Below are positions 1-5,071 of a stretch of 5,071 nt of DNA, in pieces. Position 1 is the first letter of the stretch, and each line of letters opens with the position of its first letter. A model generated the notes under the pieces. That model was not told the DNA's origin and did not search any database. It saw only the letters and a list, made by a program, of their open reading frames with translations. The position numbers and the translations under genes are program-made. Source of the stretch: Planctomycetia bacterium (GTDB lineage Bacteria > Planctomycetota > Planctomycetia > Pirellulales > UBA1268); NCBI GenBank assembly GCA_009926295.1, contig RFPF01000238.1:1-5071 (forward strand), given 5' to 3'.

Positions 1-452
1 CAGGCCACGCCGAGACTGGAGGCATGGCACCAGACCAGCCGATGCCTGCCCCCCGCGACGACCTCGTGGGCCCGCGCGAAGAGCCGCGCGAGATTCGTCG
101 CCTCGTCGTCGGCAGCCGACCGGGTGACCGGCGTCGCCACGGCCTCCACGAGGTCGACTCCCGGAGGGCGTTCGGGCAGCCGTGGGTCGTCGGTCACCAG
201 CACGGCCGACCATCCCGCCGCGCGCGCCGCCCGCCACAACCCGCCTCCGGCCGCGAGGTCGGAGAGCGTCGCGGCCGGATCGCAGCCCGTCGCGAGCAGC
301 CTGTCGAGAGTCAGGCCGGTCGCGGCGAGGGCGTCGAACGCGGGCGTCGAGACCCAGGTCGCGCCCCAGCTCGAGAGCATCCACGCCGGCAGCCGGTCGA
401 CGGTGACGACGAGCATGCCGCGGGTCGAGGAGGATGGCGGGTCGGGCGGCAT
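1..452 (-). CDS. Sulfatase-like (alkaline phosphatase superfamily) protein, N-terminal part
   Basis: The first 150 codons of a minus-strand gene are visible; it has no stop before the left edge, so the C-terminus is missing. Near the N-terminus, LVVTVDRLPAWML (residues 14-26) matches the first beta strand of the alkaline phosphatase/sulfatase superfamily, with D19 at the position of the first metal-binding Asp. STPAFDALAATGLTLDRL (35-52) matches the usual 'TPNLDALAAEGV' stretch that follows it. Next come a helix and strand (LWRAARAAGWSAVLVTDDP) and a strand ending LVWCHASSLGVA at the edge. The canonical formylglycine motif CxPxR is not intact: the nearest candidate is C57-D-P-A-A. Hydrolysis of a sulfate or phosphate ester is therefore not proven. 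No signal peptide is visible. ATG at 452 is the first in-frame start; ATG at 416 is an alternative that begins right at the core strand. Neither has a Shine-Dalgarno site. It is transcribed divergently from the transporter gene. Confidence 0.72.
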   Translation of the reverse strand, partial: MPPDPPSSSTRGMLVVTVDRLPAWMLSSWGATWVSTPAFDALAATGLTLDRLLATGCDPAATLSDLAAGGGLWRAARAAGWSAVLVTDDPRLPERPPGVDLVEAVATPVTRSAADDEATNLARLFARAHEVVAGGRHRLVWCHASSLGVA

Positions 453-576
453 GGCGGGCGTTCCGCGGGGGGAAACGCCATTGTGCAGATTCCTCGACGC
501 TTGCCACCCGGATTGCCTTCGGGGCCGGCATCGTCCATGCTCGGCCCGCCCCCGTCTCCTCGGACGTCGCTCCTCC
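453..576. other. Divergent intergenic region
   Basis: This 124-bp gap lies between two divergently oriented start codons, so promoters for both directions should be here or nearby. I see no convincing -35/-10 pair in either direction. An imperfect inverted repeat, GGCGTT (457-462) and AACGCC (474-479), lies just upstream of the minus-strand start and could be an operator or RNA hairpin. This is only suggestive in DNA of this GC content. Confidence 0.4.
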
Positions 577-2019
577 ATGGCCGGCCACCCCGCCTATCGC
601 ACGCGCCCCACGGCCACGCCCGGCATGCCCCCGGGAATTCCCTACATCGTGGGCAACGAGGCTGCGGAGCGGTTTTCCTTCTACGGCATGAAGTCGATCC
701 TCGTCGTCTTCATGACGCAGCACCTCCTCTCCGCCGCGGGTGCACCCGACTTCATGACCGAGACGGAGTCGCGCGAGTGGATGCACCTGTTCGTTGCCAG
801 CGCCTACTTCTTTCCGGTGATCGGCGGCATCGCCGCCGACGCCTTCCTCGGCAAGTACGCGACGATCCTCATGCTCTCGCTCGTCTACTGCGCCGGCCAC
901 CTCTGCCTCGCCCTCATGGACATGCCGCCGCCGCTGCTGGAGGCCACGTTCGCCCCCCGGGGATGGCTGCTGGCCGGCCTGGCGCTGATCGCGATCGGCT
1001 CGGGAGGGATCAAGCCGTGCGTGTCGGCCCACGTGGGCGACCAGTTCGGGAGGTCGAATCGCCACCTTCTCGAGCGCGTGTTCGGCTGGTTCTACTTCGC
1101 GATCAACTTCGGCTCCTTCTTCTCCACGCTCCTCACCCCGTGGCTGCTCGAACACCACGGCCCCGGCTGGGCCTTCGGGGTGCCGGGCATCCTCATGGCG
1201 GCCGCGACGGCGGTGTTCTGGCTGGGCCGGAACCGGTTCGTGCACGTCCCGCCCCGAGGCGCCGCCTACTTCGGAGAGACGTTCGGGCCCGAAGGACTCG
1301 CCGCGATCGCCCGTCTCGTGCCGCTCTACATGCTGGTCGCCGTGTTCTGGTCGCTCTACGACCAGACGGGGGGTGCCTGGGTGCAGCAGGCGGAGCGCAT
1401 GGATCGCACGTTCCTGGGCATCGACTGGCTGCCCAGCCAGATTCAGGCGGTCAACCCGCTGCTCGTACTGCTGTTCATCCCGCTCTTCGGGCTGGCGATC
1501 TACCCCGCCGTCGGCCGCGTCTGCGACTTCACCCCGTTGCGGCGCATCCTCGTCGGGTTCATCCTGACCGTCGGCGCATTCGCGCTGTCGGCCGGAGCAC
1601 AGGGGCTGATCGACGCCGAATCCGCCCGGCTCGCGGCCTCGGGGCTGGGGATGGAGTCGGCCCGCTGGCCGAGCGTCGGCTGGCAGCTGCTGGCCTACGT
1701 GGTGATCACGGCCGCCGAGGTGCTCGTGTCGATCACCTGCCTCGAATTCAGCTACACCCAGGCTCCCCCGCACATGAAGTCGCTGGTGATGAGCCTGTAT
1801 CTCTTGAGCATCTCGCTCGGAAACCTGTTCACCGCGGCGGTGAACGCCGCCACCCGCGACGGCTCCGGCCATTCCACCCTCACGGGATCGTCATATTACT
1901 GGTTCTTCACCGGCTGCATGGCCGTGGCGACGCTGCTGCTGGTTCCGGTAGTCTTGCTGCATCGCCCCCGCGAGTACCTGCAACCCGAAGCCGACGAGCC
2001 TGCCCCCGGGGAAGCCTGA
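577..2019 (+). CDS. POT/PTR2 family proton-coupled oligopeptide transporter (MFS)
   Basis: A complete 480-residue inner-membrane transporter, normal length for bacterial POT proteins, which import di- and tripeptides (some members other small solutes) with protons. Family hallmarks appear in order: E28-A-A-E-R-F-S-F-Y-G37, the ExxERFxYYG proton-coupling motif in helix 1; GSGGIKPCVSAHVGDQF (about 141-157), the PTR2 signature; FYFAINFGS (172-180); FWSLYDQTGGAWVQQAERM (257-275); and EFSYTQAP (390-397), carrying the conserved helix-10 Glu. Many hydrophobic helices run to about residue 460, and the tail is short, acidic and proline-rich. The frame is open far upstream to 124, but that extension is low-complexity Arg/Ser/Ala-rich sequence and overlaps the opposite-strand sulfatase-like gene. 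ATG 577 is therefore preferred, with ATG 625 as the alternative. No Shine-Dalgarno site precedes either. Substrate specificity is unknown. The next gene follows 48 nt downstream on the same strand, so co-transcription is plausible. Confidence 0.95.
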   Translation: MAGHPAYRTRPTATPGMPPGIPYIVGNEAAERFSFYGMKSILVVFMTQHLLSAAGAPDFMTETESREWMHLFVASAYFFPVIGGIAADAFLGKYATILMLSLVYCAGHLCLALMDMPPPLLEATFAPRGWLLAGLALIAIGSGGIKPCVSAHVGDQFGRSNRHLLERVFGWFYFAINFGSFFSTLLTPWLLEHHGPGWAFGVPGILMAAATAVFWLGRNRFVHVPPRGAAYFGETFGPEGLAAIARLVPLYMLVAVFWSLYDQTGGAWVQQAERMDRTFLGIDWLPSQIQAVNPLLVLLFIPLFGLAIYPAVGRVCDFTPLRRILVGFILTVGAFALSAGAQGLIDAESARLAASGLGMESARWPSVGWQLLAYVVITAAEVLVSITCLEFSYTQAPPHMKSLVMSLYLLSISLGNLFTAAVNAATRDGSGHSTLTGSSYYWFFTGCMAVATLLLVPVVLLHRPREYLQPEADEPAPGEA

Positions 2020-2053
2020 CGGGCGTGGACCGATGCGGCGGCGCCGACAGTGC

Positions 2054-2059
2054 GAAGGA
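2054..2059 (+). promoter_or_regulatory. Ribosome binding site GAAGGA
   Basis: GAAGGA lies 8 nt upstream of ATG 2068. It is the only clear Shine-Dalgarno site in the window next to a confident gene. It decides the start of the isomerase-like gene, because the alternative in-frame GTG at 2050 lies upstream of this site and has no such sequence in front of it. Confidence 0.6.
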
Positions 2060-2067
2060 TTCCAGAC

Positions 2068-2991
2068 ATGCCGACCCCCGCCCCCCGCGAACCGCACCGC
2101 CGCGCGTTCCTCGCCGCCGCCGGCTCGACGCTCGCCGCTGCCGCGCTGCGAGGCGTCGCCGCCGACGCTCCGCCCGCCGCGGCTCGCCCTCCGCTGTTTC
2201 GGATCTCGCTCGCCCAGTGGTCGCTGCACAACGCGCTGTTCGCGGGCAAGCTCGACACCCTCGACTTCCCGCGGGTCGCGAAGCGGGAGTACGGCATCGA
2301 GGCCGTGGAATACGTCAATCAGTTCTTCAAGGACAAGGCCGTCGACCCCGACACCATCGCCGAACTGGCCAAGCGATCCGCGGACGAGGGGGTGACGAAC
2401 GTGCTGGTCATGTGCGACGGCCTCGGCGATCTCGGCGACCCCGACGACAAGGCCCGCGCGAAGGCGATCGAGAAGCACTACCCGTGGGTCGAGGCGGCGA
2501 AGCGGCTGGGGTGCCACTCGATCCGCGTCAACGCGTCGAGCAAGGGCTCGTTCGAGGAGCAGCAGAAGCTCGCAGCCGACGGCCTCGGCAGGCTCTCCGA
2601 GTTCGCGGCCCAGTTGGACATGAACGTGCTCGTCGAAAACCACGGCGGGCTCTCGAGCAACGGGGGGTGGCTCGCCGGCGTCATGAAACTCGTCGCGCGT
2701 CCCAACTGCGGGACGCTCCCCGACTTCGGAAACTTCTACGACTACGACCGCTACCGCGGCGTCGAGGAACTGATGCCGTTCGCCAAGGGCGTCAGCGCCA
2801 AGAGCCACGAGTTCGACGCGGACGGCAACGAGGTCCGCACCGACTACGACAAGATGCTGCGGATCGTGACCGACGCCGGCTACCGGGGCTGGGTGGGCAT
2901 CGAGTACGAGGGCAAGGAACTGCCCGAGCCCGACGGGATCCGGGCAACCAGGAAGTTGCTCGAGCGGGTGCGCGAAAGGCTGTCGGCGTGA
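2068..2991 (+). CDS. Tat-exported sugar phosphate isomerase/epimerase-like protein (xylose isomerase-like TIM barrel)
   Basis: The protein is 307 residues from ATG 2068. The N-terminus carries a twin-arginine signal: HRRAFL (10-15) followed by an Ala-rich hydrophobic stretch, with possible cleavage after VAA (about 30-32), so the mature protein should be periplasmic. The rest fits the AP endonuclease family 2 / xylose isomerase-like TIM barrel. It opens with SLAQWSLH (47-54), and then GIEAVEYV (76-83) and HSIRVNA (150-156) mark inner strands. LVENHGG has E190, LPDFGNF has D219, KSHEFD has H247 and GIEYEG has E279. The E190-D219-H247-E279 order and spacing match the metal-binding quartet of sugar epimerases such as D-tagatose 3-epimerase. 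A role in isomerising or epimerising a sugar or sugar derivative is inferred; the substrate cannot be read from sequence. GTG 2050 would add six residues and is less likely. It follows the transporter by 48 nt, with no terminator between. Confidence 0.92.
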   Translation: MPTPAPREPHRRAFLAAAGSTLAAAALRGVAADAPPAAARPPLFRISLAQWSLHNALFAGKLDTLDFPRVAKREYGIEAVEYVNQFFKDKAVDPDTIAELAKRSADEGVTNVLVMCDGLGDLGDPDDKARAKAIEKHYPWVEAAKRLGCHSIRVNASSKGSFEEQQKLAADGLGRLSEFAAQLDMNVLVENHGGLSSNGGWLAGVMKLVARPNCGTLPDFGNFYDYDRYRGVEELMPFAKGVSAKSHEFDADGNEVRTDYDKMLRIVTDAGYRGWVGIEYEGKELPEPDGIRATRKLLERVRERLSA

Positions 2992-2998
2992 GACGGCT

Positions 2999-3024
2999 CC
3001 GGTGCATGCCGCAGGCGCACTCGG
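2999..3024 (+). terminator. Possible hairpin after the isomerase-like gene
   Basis: Eight bases after the stop codon, CCG-GTGC-(AT)-GCC pairs with GGC-GCAC-(T)-CGG around a GCA loop, giving 10 base pairs with two small bulges. No T-tract follows, so it is not a classical intrinsic terminator. It could be a transcript 3' stabiliser or a weak terminator ahead of the next promoter. Such stems also arise by chance in 70% GC DNA. Confidence 0.28.
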
Positions 3025-3040
3025 CCGCGACGCCGCTGCA

Positions 3041-3069
3041 TTGATTCCGCGATCCCGCGTCGGTAGAGT
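3041..3069 (+). promoter_or_regulatory. Candidate sigma70-type promoter for the SET gene
   Basis: TTGATT (3041-3046) and TAGAGT (3064-3069) are separated by exactly 17 bp, and each matches four of six consensus bases. This is an A/T-rich island in very GC-rich DNA. The -10 box ends 12 nt before ATG 3082, so transcription would start only about 5-7 nt before the start codon. The message would be nearly leaderless, which fits the absence of a Shine-Dalgarno site. Confidence 0.45.
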
Positions 3070-3081
3070 TCGCGTCCCGCC

Positions 3082-3591
3082 ATGCCGCCGCTCCACTTCG
3101 TTCCGACCGACTCCAACCAAACGCGGCTCAAGCGGCTGGTGCGCGTGGGCCAGACCCATGTCGGCCGCGGGGTGTTCGCGGCGCGGCGGCTGCGGGCAGG
3201 CCTCGTGATCGCGGAGATCAAGGGGGAGGTGCTCGACGAGCATCCCGCCGACCCGTCGTATTGCATGGAGCTTCCCGGCGGCAAACTGCTGGAACCGGCC
3301 GCGCCGCTGCGGTTCGTGAACCACAGTTGCGATCCGAACTGCGAACTTTTCTATTGGGTCGACGAGGACCAGCGTTCCGAGGAGGACCGGCTGTGGCTGC
3401 AGACGATCCGTTCGATCGAGCCCGGAGAGGAATTGTCGATCGACTATTCCTGGCCGGCCGACGCCGCGATCCCGTGCCGCTGCAACGCAGCGGGCTGCCG
3501 CGGGTGGATCGTCGACCCGGAGGAGCGGCACCTCATCCCGCCGGGACCGTTGGATGGCGGCGCGGTGGCGTCGCCCTCGCCGCGGTCCTGA
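3082..3591 (+). CDS. SET-domain protein (putative lysine methyltransferase)
   Basis: The protein is 169 residues, a stand-alone SET domain with a post-SET segment. SET enzymes transfer methyl from S-adenosylmethionine to protein lysines; the bacterial target is unknown. Visible motifs: VGRGVFAARRLRAG (27-40), the N-terminal SAM-site strand; RFVNHSCDPNCE (77-88), the NHSCxPN signature that forms the pseudoknot and binds SAM; and GEELSIDYSW (115-124), with Y122 at the usual catalytic Tyr position. The post-SET motif C132-x-C134-x4-C139 follows, which with C83 could hold a zinc ion as in eukaryotic enzymes. No signal peptide is visible, so it is probably cytoplasmic. ATG 3082 is chosen because the SET fold begins soon after it and a promoter-like sequence ends just upstream. 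The last ~25 residues beyond the post-SET segment lack clear features and lie in DNA that also encodes the N-terminus of the next gene. Confidence 0.9.
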   Translation: MPPLHFVPTDSNQTRLKRLVRVGQTHVGRGVFAARRLRAGLVIAEIKGEVLDEHPADPSYCMELPGGKLLEPAAPLRFVNHSCDPNCELFYWVDEDQRSEEDRLWLQTIRSIEPGEELSIDYSWPADAAIPCRCNAAGCRGWIVDPEERHLIPPGPLDGGAVASPSPRS

Positions 3592-4934
3592 CCGTGGCCG
3601 CGGGCATCGGGATCTCGAGGCTCCGGCTCGACGACGACCTGCGTGCCCTGCTCCGCGACAGCGACGCCGAGTTCAAGCTCATCGACGAGGTCGCCGACCG
3701 GTTCGGCGCGCCGGATCGCGACTGCATCGTGCGGGTGGAGTCGCGGGGGGGCGACCTGTTCGACGACCGCAGCCTCGCGGGGCTGCGGCGGCTGTGCGCC
3801 GCTCTCCGGGAGGTTCCAGGGGCCGTCGACGTCCGTTCCATCCTCGACGTGCGTCGCCAGGGTGTCGCCGGGGCGATCCTTCCCGTGATCCCGCGGACCG
3901 ACGCGCCGCTCGACGAGGAAACCCGCGCGGCCGCCAGGCACCGCGCCGCCGCGCATCCGCTCGTGACCGGCCACCTGCTCTCCGGCGACTTCCGGTCGAC
4001 CCTCGTGCTCGTGCGGCTCGACGAGGCCGCGAGCGGGTCAGCCGGGCTGGCTTCCACGGTGCACGCGATCGAGAACGTGGTGGCGGCGGCCGGCGGTGGC
4101 GACGCCGACCTGAACCTCGAACTCACCGGCCTGCCCACGCTGCGGCACCAGGCCACGCAGGCCCTGCGGCGCGACATGCTCGTGTTCAACTCGCTCGGTC
4201 TCGGCCTGGCCTTCCTCCTCTCCGCGACGGCCGCCCGCAGCCTGCGCTCGACGGTGGTGGCGTGCGTGCCGCCCTTCGTGGGGGCCGTCTGGGCAATGGG
4301 CGTCCTCGGCCTGTGCGGCGTCCCGGTCAACATCCTCACGAGCGTCGTGCCGTCGCTGGCGCTCGTGGTGGGCACGTGCGACTCGATCCACTTCATCGAG
4401 GACATGCGCCGGAGTCGACGCCGCGGAGCCGACGAGGTCACCGCGTCGGCGGGGGCGATCCGCAGGATCGGGTCCGCCTGCGGCCTCACGAGCCTGGTCA
4501 CCGCGATCGGCTTCGCGTCCCTCGCAGCGGCCCGGATCGAAGCGGTGCGGATCTTCGGAATCGCGGCCGCCGTCGGCGCGGTCGCCAGCTTTCTCGCCGT
4601 CACGCTGCTCACGCCCCTGCTCGCCAGCAGCGGGTTCTGCCGGGGCCTGCACCTCGGCGGATCGTGGCGGCCGGCGGGCCGGTTCGCCGGCCGCCTCACC
4701 GCGTTCTCGCTGCGGCACGCCCGGCCGATCGTGGCCTGCGGATGCGTCGCGACGGTCGCGCTCGCGCTGGTTGGCTCGCGGATCGACGCCGACAACCGCA
4801 TCGCCGACGCGCTGCCACGCGGGGCCGCCGCGTCGCTGGCGCTGGAGCGAGTGGATCGCGAATTCGGCGGCGCTTCCGGCATCGACGTGGTGGTGCGCTG
4901 CGTCACACCGCAAGTGTCGCAGATGGGTGTTTGA
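3504..4934 (+). pseudogene. RND/MMPL-type exporter, truncated at its 3' half
   Basis: The first 60% of an RND-superfamily (MMPL/hydrophobe exporter-like) membrane protein. From GTG 3504 the order is: TM1 (about 21-37); SRLRLDDDLRALL (38-50), which starts the first periplasmic domain; a porter-like domain to about 224; TM2-TM6 (225-375); a loop; and TM7 (about 408-424). TM4 carries LVVGTCDSIHF (287-297), the conserved G-x-x-D-x-x-H segment with D293 at the proton-relay site. Then DADNRIADALP and ALERVDREFGG (445-456) open the second periplasmic domain, and the frame ends at residue 476. Full-length relatives are usually about 750-800 residues with 12 TM helices, so TM8-12 are missing. No ATG is available near TM1. 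GTG 3504 (GTG 3474 as alternative) gives an 88-nt overlap with the SET gene. The last ~12 residues do not look like the family and lie at the change in base composition, suggesting interruption by an insertion rather than a natural C-terminus. Confidence 0.8.
4898..4922 (+). repeat. Hairpin at the composition boundary
   Basis: CTGCG (4898-4902) pairs with CGCAG (4918-4922), and ACAC (4905-4908) pairs with GTGT (4914-4917), leaving a two-base bulge (TC) and a five-base loop CGCAA. The nine base pairs sit exactly where the exporter reading frame stops resembling its family. It may be part of a mobile-element end or of a structured RNA; chance is possible. Confidence 0.4.
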
Positions 4935-4938
4935 TGTG

Positions 4939-4954
4939 TTCGCCATGAAGCGAA
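4939..4954 (+). repeat. Perfect 5-bp hairpin TTCGC/GCGAA
   Basis: TTCGC (4939-4943) and GCGAA (4950-4954) flank a six-base loop CATGAA. It lies just ahead of a GAAGG sequence (4952-4956), so folding would cover part of that possible ribosome binding site. It is short and could be fortuitous. Confidence 0.3.
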
Positions 4955-4962
4955 GGTGAACT

Positions 4963-5025
4963 ATGGTCATCCGGTGGCTGAATTGCGAAGAGATGGGTTG
5001 TCCAGGCCCCTCGCAGGCCGGCTAG
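4963..5025 (+). CDS. Possible 20-codon small ORF (leader-peptide-like)
   Basis: ATG 4963 is preceded at 6 nt by GAAGG and encodes 20 residues (MVIRWLNCEE, then MGCPGPSQAG) before TAG. It matches no family I recognise. The Shine-Dalgarno-like site, and the further ATG at 5055 opening a second frame downstream, make a leader peptide conceivable, but an ORF this short is common by chance. Confidence 0.15.
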   Translation: MVIRWLNCEEMGCPGPSQAG

Positions 5026-5071
5026 CGGAGAATCATCCACGGTTTCAGCTCATCATGGATCTCCACGCATC

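Larger units (their letters stand above)
4900..5071. mobile_element. Probable left end of an inserted element, running off the window
   Basis: Three things change near here. GC content falls to about 55% over 4921-5071 by my count, against about 70% elsewhere. The exporter gene ends prematurely. The tail carries no continuation of that gene that I can recognise. The tail holds small inverted repeats: TTCGC/GCGAA (4939-4954), CTCGC/GCGGAG (5010-5030, one bulge), and GGAG..ATCC with GGATCTCC (5027-5064). It also has a direct repeat AGATGGGT at 4921-4928 and 4991-4998. An ATG at 5055 opens a frame beginning MDLHA that continues past the edge and could be the start of an element-encoded protein such as a transposase. 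No transposase domain, terminal inverted repeat pair or target duplication can be seen. The exact junction is uncertain, somewhere between about 4893 and 4925. The alternative is an unrelated rearrangement or horizontally acquired segment. Confidence 0.45.

Noticed and set aside
36..60. Apparent frameshift in the sulfatase-like gene near its visible end
   Set aside because: It arose from miscounting a C-run on the plus strand. With six C residues at 49-54 the frame continues smoothly into LVWCHASSLGVA.
124..576. N-terminal extension of the transporter by 151 codons
   Set aside because: It is low-complexity, lies antisense to the sulfatase-like gene, and is not part of any POT protein. The family motif starts about 28 residues after ATG 577.
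453..576. Promoter boxes in the divergent gap
   Set aside because: Candidates such as CACAAT on the minus strand and TTGTGC on the plus strand lack acceptable partners at 16-18 bp, so none was called.
24..3044. A 1006-codon plus-strand open frame crossing several genes
   Set aside because: Its translation is Arg/Pro/Gly/Ala-rich with no domain pattern. It lies opposite or out of frame to the sulfatase-like, transporter and isomerase-like genes. Long empty frames are expected at this GC content.
1891..3531. A 546-codon minus-strand open frame
   Set aside because: It lies antisense to the isomerase-like and SET genes, both of which show strong family motifs. The translation resembles nothing recognisable.
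3533..4906. A 457-codon minus-strand frame, and a 464-codon plus-strand frame at 3554-4948
   Set aside because: Both are Arg/Ser/Pro-rich shadows of the exporter gene, which alone shows TM helices and the G-x-x-D-x-x-H segment.
1..5071. CRISPR array, tRNA or rRNA genes
   Set aside because: No regularly spaced repeats, cloverleaf-like segments or conserved rRNA stretches were seen on reading both strands.

Overview
The window is about 70% GC over most of its length. Its genes resemble those of a planctomycete, probably of the Pirellulales type. The clues are a Tat-exported sugar phosphate isomerase/epimerase-like protein, an alkaline-phosphatase/sulfatase superfamily protein, a POT-family transporter, a bacterial SET-domain protein, and mostly absent Shine-Dalgarno sites. 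This assignment is an inference from gene content; no rRNA or marker gene is present.

Layout: (1) positions 452 down to 1, minus strand, hold the N-terminal 150 residues of a sulfatase-like protein that runs off the left edge. (2) A 124-bp divergent gap (453-576) separates it from (3) a complete POT/PTR2 proton-coupled oligopeptide transporter (577-2019, plus). (4) After 48 nt comes a Tat-signal TIM-barrel sugar isomerase/epimerase-like protein (2068-2991), the only gene here with a clear ribosome binding site. (5) A 90-nt gap holds a possible hairpin and a sigma70-like promoter. It leads to (6) a SET-domain protein (3082-3591) whose 3' end overlaps (7) an RND/MMPL-type exporter gene (about 3504-4934). 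(8) From about 4900 to the right edge the sequence changes character: GC falls to about 55%, the exporter reading frame stops, and short hairpins and repeats appear.

The transporter and isomerase may be co-transcribed, which would suit uptake and processing of small organic compounds, but the sequence does not give a substrate. SET and exporter are probably translated together from one message. The exporter keeps its first membrane half and the seventh membrane segment. It ends early in the second periplasmic domain, so the gene appears to be broken in this genome, most likely by an inserted element whose left end is the last ~150-170 bp. That boundary is the most interesting part of the window. 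A transposon end is the simplest reading, and an intron-like or other structured RNA is a weaker alternative. The window stops too early to decide.
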